A stretch of DNA of 64,000 bases from Rhynchonema sp. JSB1_4 (Eukaryota; Nematoda; Chromadorea; Monhysterida; Xyalidae). The notes under the pieces are model-generated. The model saw nothing but the letters and a program-made list of their open reading frames with translations. It did not search any database and was not told the origin of the DNA. Of the stretch, positions 37,244 through 48,449 are shown one piece after another. The DNA lies in the NCBI GenBank assembly GCA_030248065.1, contig JASAMV010004418.1, positions 1 to 64,000 on the forward strand, written 5' to 3'. The first letter of the stretch is position 1. Every line of letters starts with the position of its first letter. Made by a program: the position numbers and the translations under genes.

Positions 37244-38875
37244 ATGAATTTCGTCAGCTCGTCAGGTGTTGCGTACGACATTTTAACCGAAGAGAAAACC
37301 TACAACGACAAGGTTACTTTGGATGGCGTGGAAATCTCCCTGGAAGCCGGTTTATGGTTTAAGGTGGGTAGAATCGTCCCTAAATTTGGTCGACTTCACT
37401 AATGAATTTGATTTGAGCCTGTCTTGCCAGATTGTATCGAAATGTTCCGTTGCGATAGCCCTCAGAAATCCATATGCAGTTCAATTTATAGGTCCAAAAT
37501 CGCGAATTTTTGTAATTCAGGCCAACAACTGGTTTAATCTGCCAACGTTTGAGGAAGTGAAAGACGATGATCTCAAGTATTTCTACGCACCAAATGGACG
37601 ACGCAGTTTTCCGATGACCGTGGGTGGACGTATTATCACTTCAAACCTGATTCCACTGTTCCAAAATGAACATTGTTGATTGAAAAAAACTCCACTCACG
37701 TCTAACCTGTATTTTTCCTTGATGTTTCATCACACAGGCCGAGACGCACGTGTGCGAGCACATGTTTGGCACAGCGCAATGCAAACGACCCGACGCACCG
37801 GCAGTCATGCAAAACGAAACCGACTTCTATGTTTACTTCGCGTGAGTGATTCGTCGTTGTCAGTCGGTTATGCTCCCTGGCCGGAAAGTAGTACCTTTTC
37901 GATGTAATTTTAGGTGTGATGCGTTCTGCAAACAGGCCAACTGCAAACGACCGTCCATTGTTTGGAGCATTCTATCCATGTGCGTGTTTACTGCTTCCGT
38001 TGATTATTTTACGCCTATGTTCAGTTCAGTTTTTTATCCATTGTTTGAATATCGTGTTTTTGTATGTTCCATATGCCGTGCTGATGTGTATTCCCGTTCA
38101 TATTCATGTTCACGTTCATGTTTATGATCATGTTTGAGTTCATGTCCAGATCAAGTGCATGCTCGCGTTTAAGTTCACGCAGATGTTCATGTATCGTGTG
38201 GGTTCATGGTTACGCTCATATACTGACGTCTATCCTCACTTTCTGTTCAGTTTTATTATGTCCATTTTTGTTGTGGTGTCACGCATTAGTCCCGAAATCG
38301 CACTCGTCATGTTTTCAGACTGTTCTTCGTTGCGTGCGTCGCTGCGTGCTGTTTCTGCTGCATCTATGCCAAGAAGAAACACAATGCGCGCGGGTTCACT
38401 GTTGCCAAGCCCATGCCGCCAGGTTACGACTGTTTTGATGATGAAATTCAAAACAATTGACATTTTTTCACTGCATATTCGGTAAATTTGTTAGTTTTTT
38501 TCTCCAGGCTCCACCATGGTTGTTAGCGACTACCCAACGTACGGCTATGGCAACTACTCGCAGCACCCGCCGCCTCCACCCCCTAGCCATTACGGTGGTC
38601 CACCGGGTGGAGCGTGGGGCGGCCGTCAACCCCCTCCCTACCCGGGACCGCAGCCGGAACCTTTGGACGTCGAGAAGGCGCATCACAAACACAAACGTGA
38701 CGACCGAGAGCATGATGATCAGAGGGAGAATCGCGATCGAAGATCTGGTCGAGAAAAGTCGGCCCGGTCCAATCGCAGTCGACGGCACAGTGCACGAAGC
38801 AACAGGGGAAACAGTAGGGGTAGTCGCAGGCACAGTGATGTTTCACGTGGAAGGGGCGACGAGAGTGATTTTTAG
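37244..38875 (+). CDS. Single-pass membrane protein, CX-module/Shisa-like layout
   Basis: Exons 37244-37363, 37431-37619, 37738-37841, 37914-37979, 38319-38422 and 38508-38875 join in phase to about 316 residues. In order: an N-terminal region without a clear signal peptide (so an upstream exon may be missing); a Cys-bearing ectodomain with KYFYAPNGRRSF, then C-x(8)-C and YVYFACDAFCKQANC, which fits the nematode CX-module cysteine pattern; one membrane helix (IVWSILSILFFVACVAACCFCC) ending in clustered Cys likely to be palmitoylated; then KKKH. The cytoplasmic tail has YPTYGYGNY, PPPPPP and the WW-binding motif PPPY, then an Arg/Ser/Asp-rich end. This layout resembles Shisa/WBP1-type adaptors. 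AATAAA lies near 39065. Confidence 0.75.
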
Positions 38876-39205
38876 ACAATCTACAGTATTCTGAGTGGAC
38901 TAACATTTTTTATCTAGCATTTATGCAACGTCCGATCTTTGTAGCCATGCACAAAGACGATCTTGATTGTAAGTTGTTTGTTGTGTACACCCTGATTACG
39001 CAGTATTTCCTTCCTTGTGTGCTATGGTAGCACCAATGTTTGCATCTTATGTACAATATTATCAAATAAATATGGTTGCACACCACACCGATGTTTAATA
39101 TTTTATATGTATGATGTTTCCTACTGGTGGGCGAACTCCAACATTAGCGTATCTAGCGTCAGACGCATTTCTTTCGTATTATATGCATGATGGCAGTTGG
39201 AACTT

Positions 39206-40139
39206 ATGCGTGATCTGAATAACGCCACAAAAAAATTTCAGGTCAATAATGAAATGGCGCTTCGAAACTTATACAACGGTGCTCTGTTTTTGTCTTGTCC
39301 AAGGTACAGTAGGCAAAGTTTGCAAGCCTCAACCTTCATTGCGACCCAGTGCATGATTGCACAAATAATTGAACCTTTTCAGCAGGCAAGTTGCCAATTT
39401 GGCCGCATCAAATGCGCCAGCTGAAAGACACGAAGCCGAACGCGTTCATGCTTGATCTCGTGCGAATATCGTCACTCGCTGCTGAATTCTTTGCTCAACT
39501 GAATCGGATTACGCTGGATTTCGATCCAGAATCCCCGTCACACACAAGGAGGAACTACTTTTACGCGAAAGGAGGTCAGTTTTCGTTGAAGGAAGTGGAA
39601 AGCGTTGCGATTGCTTTAGGATGTTGTTTTCGCGGAAATACCAGGCCAGTGGACGGTTTTTGGACGTGACACTATCCTTGAATGTCATGTTGTGAACCAT
39701 TTTTTATAAACACTTTTTAACCCACACAGGAAAGCCATTGGCCACCACCGCTTTTGTCTGATTATTTTGAAAAAAAATGGGACAAAAAGTTCCTGGTGTC
39801 AAATTCAGGTGCCCCGAACGACACCGTCACTGACGAGTCAAAGATTTGTGTCTATTTTGTGCCTGCAAATGAAACATCAACTGTACAAGGACTGGGTCAG
39901 GTGCCAGTCACGATCGATGGAATATTTTTATATTTTGTGTAAGTTTGAGAATTAAGTTCAGATTTTTTTGGTGGTATTAGGCGTATATGAATGGCTACGT
40001 GAGTGGAACTAATATTCCGATTTCCGCATACAGATGTGAAAACGACTGTTGTGATGAGTGGGCCTGTTGTCAAGCGGAGAACGAAATGAAGGAGCGCATC
40101 AAGAACGCGCAGTTGTTGAAAGGATATGACTTTTATTGA
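39206..40139 (+). CDS. Second CX-module-like protein, tandem paralogue candidate
   Basis: The secure part is two exons, 39730-39938 and 40034-40139, joined in phase. They read SHWPPPLLSDYFEKKW, then ICVYFVPANETSTVQG, then FLYFVCENDCCDEWACC, then a short charged tail QAENEMKERIKNAQLL to TGA. The closing F-x-Y-F-V/A-C pattern with paired Cys matches the upstream neighbour. Less certain upstream exons are 39206-39301 (MRDLNNATKKFQVNNEMALRN) and about 39383-39574 (IWPHQMRQLKDTKPNAF to RRNYFYAKG); their phases do not all join, so part of the middle is unresolved. Unlike the neighbour, I see no membrane helix after the Cys domain, so this copy may be secreted. Confidence 0.6.
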
Positions 40140-40903
40140 CACACTTTACGTTGGCCTGTTTATTAAGGTCCACATATACAGTCCACTCTCCACACTTAAA
40201 TGGCACACACGACCGTTTTTTTGACACGATGTGGGATATGCACCGTGTGCGTAAGTTATGTGCACGATCATGACCGTTTTTGGTCCACGCAAGTATTATG
40301 CATTGTATTACACATATGTATGTAATTTTCTCCCCCATTCCCATTTTGGACCGACTAGTCCTTCATTTAGTTGTGAACGGCCATTCCTTTTCTGTTCCAC
40401 CCACAATGAAATTACCTGTTGATTAACCAGATTTATTAATTGGAGCATTAATTTTATTATCGCTGCTTCTCATTTCGACATACAAACGATCCCTGCGAAA
40501 GATTGTAATTTACAAACCAAAGAAAAATAATGGTGCGATCACCTCAGCATGTACATATGTGGTGGACAAATAATTTTTGTGCATGATTCTCCAACACCCC
40601 ATCAACCCCGATTAGGATTCAAACAAGCAACAAAAAGAGCAACAAGACAGGCATAAATGAGCGGTCATGCAGTGATAATTACCACACAGACTGCGGCTTT
40701 TTTTTCAAAAAAACTGGCATAATCGCCCTGCGGGGAGTCCTTGAACCAAGCCGAGATTGTATTGTGCTGTGATCTGCAGTTATACCAATCTTCATTGTTA
40801 TTGCTTGGAGCTTGTCTTGTCTTGATTTTCGGTGTGGTATTATTCGCATATTCCACAGTATTTATTTGAAGTACATTTTCTGCTTCCGTGTCCACAAAGC
40901 AAC
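40140..40903. other. Intergenic; upstream region of the C-type lectin gene
   Basis: No exon recognised on either strand. A+T-rich, with several TACATATG-like words. Confidence 0.45.
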
Positions 40904-43647
40904 ATGGCAACTCATGCTCATCGAACGTGTTTGTTGATGGTTCTGTTGACAGCGAATTCAGCGCTCGGCTTCTTTCCGTCTGTGCAAATTGGAGATTCCA
41001 GTCCGATCATTGGTGAAAGGACAGGTTTGTGTCTTTTGATCTGTCTTGGCGATCGCAGTAAAGCGACAGTCAATCTGAGCCTCATCAGCCCCGGTCACGT
41101 GACTTTCTTGACGATAACGCACACATGCGTCGACTGTGTGCCCGGCGCACCAGTGCAGTAGATGGCTTTGGTTTTTCTCAAAAATCGCAGCAGAAACCCA
41201 TATTTCAACAACTTTTCAGATGGTTCAGGCGTTTCGAATGCTGACCAAATCGAGGAATCAAGTGGTCAGGGCAACATTGACGAATTATTGGCCATCAATG
41301 ACAGTATGAGGCTTTGCAGCTTTTTTGTTCGTATTTAGTCATTAAAAACAAGCAAGTTCACGGCAAGGAGCCTGCTACAAAGCCATAATCTCCAAAAAAT
41401 GTTCTCAGATTATTCTGAACTTATAACTTGTGAGTTGAACTTTGGAAATGGCTACTACATGTATTATGCGAATGTTTTAACGTGTACAGTGTAACAATCT
41501 GACCTTTATGTTGCAGTTTCCATGCCCCCACTTGACTACACGGAGGAGCCAGCCCCTACCGAACCCCTGATCGCACAATGTTGTCCGGATGCTTGGTCTG
41601 TGTACAACGGATCGTGCTATTACGCGTCAAGGGAACGTATGAATTACAGGTGCACAATAGACCCACTTGTTAATGTGTGTTATTGTGGGACGATTGCGAT
41701 TAATCGTTCCAATGATTTGGGCCCGCCTATAGGCCTCCACATCGAGCGATCTACGTACAATTTTTCCTGCCTGAGAGTTTGCGAGAAATAAAATGTCATG
41801 CTTTGCACCCTATATTCATGCGCATCCTGATGTTTCAGAGCCGCGCGTGAGTTCTGTGCGAAACGAGACAGTCACTTGATGGTCGTTTCAAATCCGGATG
41901 AGACGGTGGGTCATGACATTTTTACATATATACATACTTGCACAATATTGAATTTTTTTATGCTGTGACCTGTGACGCTTTTGGACGGCTTGCTCTCAAA
42001 GTTTGCTTGCATTTTGCTGAACAAATAGAGTAACGGAACTCTTGTCAGGCGAAGGGTAATTCAAAACCAGATAAAGTATGCTATGGTATTGCAGAGTCGA
42101 CTTCTCGAGAAAATCGTGCTGCTCAACGCGCCAACTTGGATCGGCCTATCAGCCATGGACAGTCTGTCATTGGTCTGGGAACGGGTGGACGGCGTGCCGT
42201 TTGATTCACTGTAGGTGCACATTTTCGGCCATTTGTAGAAATTGTAATTTGTGTTTCACCAAGACAACTACTGTATCACTGATGGGCATGATAACAGGAG
42301 TGCGTCCACGTTGAATTGGTTCCTCCTTTTTTGAGAAATTAATCGAAGGATGGATGGAATGACCATCACAACCGCAGATTTTTAATTAAACCGTGTATTA
42401 CAAAGATGCCAAACTGGCCTGTCACAATTAGGATGGTGGACCATCCGACGCATGGGTGTATGGCATTCTTGCTGCAATACGTAGTTATTGTGGGTGAGAC
42501 ACACACGAGGTGGTTCGGTTACCACGAAAGATGTGATTTCCAACGCATTTGGTGCATGCTCGCAATGGCGATGATCTGGCGCACCACCCATCTACAGCAC
42601 TACGGCAGAAACTAGCGGTAACCAAGGACATGCTGACAGCAGCACACAGTCCACATTGAAACATCACCACACCAACGCAGTTCACATTTCAGTCGTTGGC
42701 TGTTGCGCAATGCCGTCCAGGGTCTGAACCCGATTGCGCGTTGTGCGGCCTTCTTTCGCGGCAACAACAATCGACGCGTGCATTTTCACGTCTACAATTG
42801 TGCGCTGTCGCACTATTTTGTCTGCGAACGCGGCACCGCAGAGTTTGAGGTGAGAGAGCATCTTTTGTTATTCTTTTTGTGTGGGGCTTTTTGTCGCAGG
42901 CTGCTTTGTAAATTGATGGATTCAGGACAAGCCGGTGAGCGTGAGAGTAGCGAACTTTGGGCATTTTCCATGATGACCATAAATGGTCACTCTCACTCTT
43001 CAGATGTCCATCACCACATCTGCCCCTGCTGTGCGCAAACGCATTGATGCGGTGACACAGCCCAGCGGGCTACTGCCAACTTTGTTCCCCGATTACGAAA
43101 TGGGCTCGAACTTGCCCAGTGCCCTCAGCCTGCCTGACACGAACACAACGGTGAAATTGATCAAGGGATTATTGGATGTGAGTTTGTGAATTTATTTATG
43201 TATACTTATCATTTGTGAAACATCAGGCTACGCAGCTGGTCATTACATCTTTTCACCAACCATGGCAAATTGCTCAGACACGGTTTGTGGCATGCCAATA
43301 CAATTTTCTACACCGAAGTTGTTCTCTGTAAATGACATGGGGTACTGTGTGTGAATGGAAACGGATGGACACGATATGACATTGTCATACATACTTCGCG
43401 CTGAATGGAAGGTGGTGTTGATGAGTGTGGATTGTTGTTGTGATGCCGTGTCCCATTGCTGGTAATGGCACATGGCAGAACAAATAGCGGTATATCGTGT
43501 ATTACAATGCAAAACGAGAAAACCAGCCAGCCGATGTTTCAGACGATCGTTAACCCGAACGCTGATGCTGGATCGAATAACGCTGTGAGGGATGTGTTCA
43601 GCAATCTGGCATCGGTGCTGGGTGGAAAAAGGAAAACAGCAAAATGA
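40904..43647 (+). CDS. Secreted C-type lectin-domain protein
   Basis: Nine exons join in phase: 40904-41024, 41220-41303, 41409-41429, 41517-41649, 41839-41905, 42095-42210, 42693-42849, 43004-43177 and 43543-43647, giving 325 residues. Residues 1-22 form a signal peptide (CLLMVLLTANSALG). An acidic linker and a 21-bp microexon precede one C-type lectin domain, about residues 100-240: CCPDAWSVYNGSCYY, REFCAKRDSHLMVV, TWIGLSAMDSL, then ARCAAFF, YNCALSHYFVCERG. The long-form Cys pattern is intact, but the Ca2+/sugar motifs EPN or QPD and WND are not visible, so canonical Ca2+-dependent sugar binding is doubtful. A roughly 95-residue polar tail follows. Such proteins act outside the cell, in nematodes often in the gut or cuticle and in immunity. 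Confidence 0.9.
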
Positions 43648-44301
43648 TTTTATATATAAAAACTATTATTTGTTTGTTTGATTGTTACTTGTTACACCCA
43701 AATTATCATTTTTTTGTTCGAAATGATCTACATATGTTTCTCATTACCCGACGCTTCTACGACAAATTATTCCTCTTTTCCGAATTGCTGTCCAAAAGAC
43801 TGTTTTTTTTCACGTTGTCTGTTTTTTTTGGTTTTATTCGCTTCCCATTTCTCACGTGCCGACTGCCAGCAAAGACTTGTTATCGCACGTTTTGGGATTT
43901 GCAAAAATAAGCACAATGTGTCAGACACATTCATCCGATGGATGGGGTTTTGGATGTGAGTTTCAATTCCCAACGATACCGTTTCTGTGCAGTTTCCATA
44001 ATGCACGTTTTCACAAAAAATATTACAAAATGCAAAGCGGATAAAACGGTACTACACGCTCATGAACCTAAAATGGTGATTGACAACAGCACCCGACGAG
44101 TTGCAAAAAAACTAACGATCAACCAGTTATTGAGTAAAATTATAGGTACCTAAATCAGATACAGAGTACATTCACCAGATTAACGCCCACACACAACAAC
44201 CGATCGCATAGTTTAAAGTTCAAGTACCATATATGTACGACCACCATTACTCGCCAAAAATAACCAAAAAAGTGACAGAATAAAAATTGGACAATGAAAC
44301 T
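43648..44301. other. Intergenic between the lectin and a small secreted gene
   Basis: T-rich 3' flank. No exon with good splice borders. Confidence 0.45.
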
Positions 44302-45467
44302 ATGAAATTTCGTCCATTTCTGGTGAGTATGTATAACCATGCTTTCTTTTATTAATCTTCCTAAAGAATTTCGTCGAATCTACATACTGTATACGCCAGA
44401 AAAACCTCTCAGCAAAACTGTTTGCACTCAAAGCTCACGAACTTTCCTGCACATCGCCAGATGAGAAATCTTAATCGAAAAGACTAAAGTTTAAAAATGT
44501 ATGTATGTGTATTGTATATTTTCAGATTTTGCTTCTTGTGCACGCTGCACTTGGCGACTTTTTCGACGGCTCAAGCGCCAAAGCACTGTTGAATGAGCGA
44601 AGAGCAAAAGTGAAACATCAGCTGGCTGTGCTGGAACGCAGACGACATAAACCCGATGCAAGAATGGCTGACGGTTAGATAATTATGCATTTGTAGATTG
44701 AACACATTTGCCTACGCTGAAGCTGAACATGTGGGATCGCACAAACGGCAACCAGGTAGGTGCCTTAGCACTGACGATGACCCGGTGCGCTGCCCGACAG
44801 TGAAAACGGATTCTAAGTGCAGTAGGCAACCAAAAAAATTGAGATCATCATAGCGTGTTAAAAAGAAGAGGAAATGAGGTCAATCAACGAAAAAGAAAAT
44901 CGCTCAAAATCGACATTTCACAGAACAATTTGCGAACATGTATAGACCTTATCCCTCCATAGAATCCAACACAAACGTTACTGCCGGAGCGAATGAAGTC
45001 GGTCGTCGACTCGCCGATCCGTTGGACGATTTGGAGGGCCCAAAGACAGAAAAAGTTGGTTTGTAGGCATGTACGTATATGTGTAGTTAGTAACCAGAGC
45101 TTTTTAATAGCTCGAATTGAAGTCTGGGGAGGTGAAGACCTCTTGATTTTTGTCAGAAGCTTCGGTCTAAGCTTGGAGTGAGGGGCGCAAGCTTTTGGTC
45201 TGGTTCTTCTGTTTTATCATGATGCAAGAACGGAGACACAATTGTTAGTGTGGTGGGGATCAATCACGAAATATATTTCGGTATAGTTTGTTATGACCGG
45301 ATCGCTAAAGTAAGTCTGAGGTGCATTACGTTGTCTATTTTTTGTAGCAGGCTCGTCAGATGCGCGCTCATTTGCGCAACAGTGCGCTGGAAATGAAACA
45401 TTTGGTGGTTGAGAAATTGAACATGATTCTGGACCGGGTGCGACAGAAGAAACTGAGTAATAAATGA
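44302..45467 (+). CDS. Small secreted helical protein, unrecognised
   Basis: Exons 44302-44322, 44526-44673, 44963-45054 and 45351-45467 join in phase to 125 residues. The first 17 residues (MKFRPFLILLLVHAALG) are a clean signal peptide split by an intron. The mature part is very basic and helical (LNERRAKVKHQLAVLERRRH), then an acidic stretch (RLADPLDDLEGPKTEK), then a second basic helix (RQMRAHLRNSALEMKHLVVEKL). No Cys is present in the mature part. An AATAAA word (45459-45464) overlaps the last codons before TGA. No homologue recognised; it could be a coiled-coil secreted factor. Confidence 0.75.
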
Positions 45468-46392
45468 TATTTTGCAATTTATACCGACAGCCGTTTTTAA
45501 ATCCAGTTATGTATTTGTTCAGCAATACAATAATCCAGCACAGCACAAGACGGGAAAATCACATCACCAACAGTGAGTTATGAGCCACTGAATGTGTATT
45601 AGGAATGAGGTTTTATAGGGGCGTAATATTGTTGCAATTAATATGCAGGGGCGTAATATTGATGCAATGAATATGCACTGTGCATGTGCTTCTTATCTTA
45701 TTGGGCACAACGATGTTTGTATTTGAATCACTTTCGGATGATTAGATTCTGACGATTCTTTTGGGAGAAATTTTTTCGAACGCGTTGCCTGATCCGTAAA
45801 GCGCACGCAGCTCGCGTAGCCAGCTGAGTTTCGTAGCATTTCGCAGATCACTACGTTAGGCCGCTCTCTGACAAAAGCAAAAAGTTGACTTTTTGCTTTT
45901 TGCTTTTGTCAGAGAGCAAAAGCAAAAAGCAAAAACTTGAAAAAAAGCAAAAAGTCATCATGACTTTTTACGCCCAAAACCAGGCTGCACAAACCCGAAA
46001 ATCAAAAATTACACAGGTCTGGAATACGCTAAACGCTAATGTTTGCTGCTTGTGCGCGCTGCACAACTTTTTGCTTTTTGCTTTCTTGCTCTCTGACAAA
46101 AGCAAAAAGCAAAAAGCAAAAAGTCAACCTTTTGCTTTTGCTCTCTGACAGGCCATAGCGACCTGGGTACCCATGTTACCCATGTTACCCAGCCACAGGG
46201 TCTACGCCACAAGCCTGGGTACCCTGGGTACCCAGGTCGAAAAGTTCGCGAAAAAAGCGTGGGTACCCTGGGTACCCAGGTCGAAATGCGCATGCGCTTG
46301 CATGCACATGCATGCCGACTACGGCGTAAGTGTGAAAATGATAGTCAGAAAAACAACATTTCCGAACACTGTAACGCCGTATCACGCCGCGG

Positions 46393-46650
46393 GCTTAGTG
46401 CAGTCATGATAGTTTTAATAATAACAACATGCAGCCATACATGTCGTCGAAACGTGTTTGAAAAAGTCAATTGGAAAAACACAATTCGAAGAACACCACT
46501 ATTCATTTGACACATACAGACAGGCTTAGTGCAGTCATGATAGTTTGAATAATAACAACATGCAGCCATATGTCGTCGAAATGTGTTTGAAAAAGTCAAT
46601 TGGAAAAACACAATTAGAAAAACACCACTAGACATTTGACACGCACACAC
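46393..46650. repeat. Two-copy 127-131-bp direct repeat
   Basis: Both units run from GCTTAGTGCAGTCATGATAG to TTTGACAC plus a CA-rich end. They differ by a few substitutions and a 4-base indel (CCATACATGTCG versus CCATATGTCG region). Confidence 0.85.
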
Positions 46651-46770
46651 ATTTTAGATTAGCACCCCAACACCAATAAGACACCCCGACAACCGTGAGA
46701 CCGTAGTGGCGCACCTAGAACTGGGCCACCCAACGCAACACAGGCAACACACCACACAGAACACGCAGGC

Positions 46771-46860
46771 ATGCGCGTGCATGCGGCATGCACAATGCGC
46801 GTGCATGCGGCATGCACAATGCGCGTGCATGCGGCATGCACAATGCGCGTGCAAGCAAGA
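46771..46860. repeat. 24-bp tandem repeat, nearly four units
   Basis: Units of ATGCGCGTGCATGCGGCATG plus CACA, starting at 46771, 46795, 46819 and 46843 (partial). Each unit is rich in GCATGC palindromes. Confidence 0.9.
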
Positions 46861-47569
46861 TGTGCATGAAAATACTAATTTAGTTTCAATTGGGTACCCA
46901 GGGTGCCCCAAAGTAACAGAATTGGCGCGCGCGCGAATTCTTATACATGGGAAACGCAGATATTCCAAAACGGCGACCTGGGTACCCACAGCCGGCAAAA
47001 CGCAGATATGTGACGCAGCCGCAGCCAAAAAATGTGCGTTATGCAAATCCCGAACACACGTGGACATATTTAGTTGACACCCTGTAATTCCAAATCTTAT
47101 TTCTGCGTTTTTTGGAAAATCAGCCTCCTATCTTTTGCATGGTGGGTAACATGGGTAACATGGGTACAGTGGGTGCCCAGGTCGAAAAGGCCTCTGAGCG
47201 GCCTTAGACTTGTTGAGTGGTTGGTAGTCACGTGACCGCTGCAGCTAATACACGCATAATGTGCTTTACGGATCAGGCAACGCGTTTGAAAAGTTTCTCC
47301 CAAAGGTATTGTCAGAGTACACGGTTGCGAACAAAATAGTATGATGAAAGATACAGAACAAGATTAAAAAAACAACCTTTTAACCACGAATTCCTGGTGC
47401 CCTGCGTGATCATCTTTCAGGCGTTGCAGTTCTAAAGGAGCTTATGGCCGTTTCAGGGTTCGTTCTGGACACCACAAAATTCAAAGCTTGTCCTTACCAG
47501 AAAATGTCGAATGTCTTTCCACAAATCAAACATAAGAAACAAAACTAGATATTGGCAAGGTAATAATTA

Positions 47570-48077
47570 CTAAAACCACCCCGGTCCCAAGACCATGACC
47601 GGTTGTGAATCCTCCAGTTCGTAATTGCCATTCACAACAGCCTCATCGATGTACTTGACTGGAGGTTTGAACATCGAACTGCGTTTCATTATTGGTGATG
47701 GGAAAGGCATCCAGCCACCTCTGTTGCCTGTGGTACGAGGCAGGGACTGAAAGATATGGTTCGTCAGAAGCCAGCCTCGTCGGTTACGTCAAGTCATTAA
47801 TCCTATCACCCCAATATTTGCGTGTGGTACTGGCGCCCATTTGTATTTCGCACGTATGTACATATATCCGATTTTCTTCTGAGGAGGCTACGGTCGGCAT
47901 GCACTGGAACAAACTGTCCGGAACTAACTGAAACATCAGCATCTAGCCAACCATAATAGAGCTGCGCAGCGAGTTCTCAATGGGTCTGACGACAAATACT
48001 CGTTTGATGCTGTAACCATGAGCGCAGCACACAACCAGAATGCAGGCCAACCAGAATAGTATGCATCGAATTGACAT
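47570..48077 (-). CDS. Small secreted protein, possible processed-peptide precursor
   Basis: Three minus-strand exons, 48077-48000, 47927-47862 and 47746-47570, are all phase 0 with AG acceptors and GT donors and encode 106 residues. Residues 1-20 (MSIRCILFWLACILVVCCAH) form a strong signal peptide. The remainder has two dibasic sites, IKR near residue 26 and MKRSS near 69, that could be cleaved by proprotein convertases. It ends VMVLGPGWF. The peptide between the KR sites contains a single Cys. I see no RFamide-type repeated motif, so a neuropeptide or hormone role is only a possibility. A small secreted effector is an equal alternative. Confidence 0.7.
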
Positions 48078-48231
48078 TATATTTATTGAAAAGTTGGGGC
48101 GGTTTTGCGAATATAATATTTATTGGGCTCGTTCAAATCTGGTTCAGCTGAAAATAACGGAGTGGGTTAGGATTGAACTGTTGTTTCTGCCGAATAATAA
48201 TGATAACACAGCTAAAGAGCTAATTGTGAAG

Positions 48232-48366
48232 TCATGAACGCCAATCGTTAACGCTTTTTATCAACGCAACAAGACCAAAGCGGCCTGAGCGAGAGGAAGC
48301 ATCTACATGGCTGGGCTGGGCTGCGTTGACGCGATTTGCTTTGACCCAGAAACCAAAGCCGAACAT
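48232..48366 (-). CDS. Possible short coding exon
   Basis: A minus-strand frame reads MFGFGFWVKANRVNAAQPSH to DWRS and stops. It lies just after another open stretch ending TFAMVVMAAAAENLAVDLFK in a different frame behind a CCGCAG acceptor (about 48437). Both look protein-like and cannot both belong to one frame without a splice or frameshift. They may be pieces of one gene I could not assemble. Confidence 0.2.
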   Translation of the reverse strand: MFGFGFWVKANRVNAAQPSHVDASSRSGRFGLVALIKSVNDWRS

Positions 48367-48449
48367 GAGGGTTCATTTGAATAAATCGACTGCAAGATTT
48401 TCCGCCGCAGCTGCCATCACAACCATGGCGAATGTTCCTGCGGTAATAC

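Larger units (their letters stand above)
45762..47302. mobile_element. 1.54-kb composite element with 40-45 bp terminal inverted repeats
   Basis: TGGGAGAAATTTTTTCGAACGCGTTGCCTGATCCGTAAAGC-like DNA at 45762-45802 is mirrored at about 47260-47302. Inside are an AAAGCAAAAAG/CTTTTTGCTTT palindrome cluster (45871-46152), repeated CCTGGGTACCC words (46165-46285 and 46890-47190), a two-copy 127-131-bp direct repeat (46393-46523 and 46524-46650) and a 24-bp unit repeated nearly four times (46771-46860). No transposase. It looks like a foldback element whose interior has grown by repeat expansion. Confidence 0.75.

Noticed and set aside
45762..47302. CRISPR array (regular short repeats near 46.8 kb and 46.1 kb)
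   Set aside because: Units are contiguous tandem repeats without unique spacers, in a eukaryotic context.
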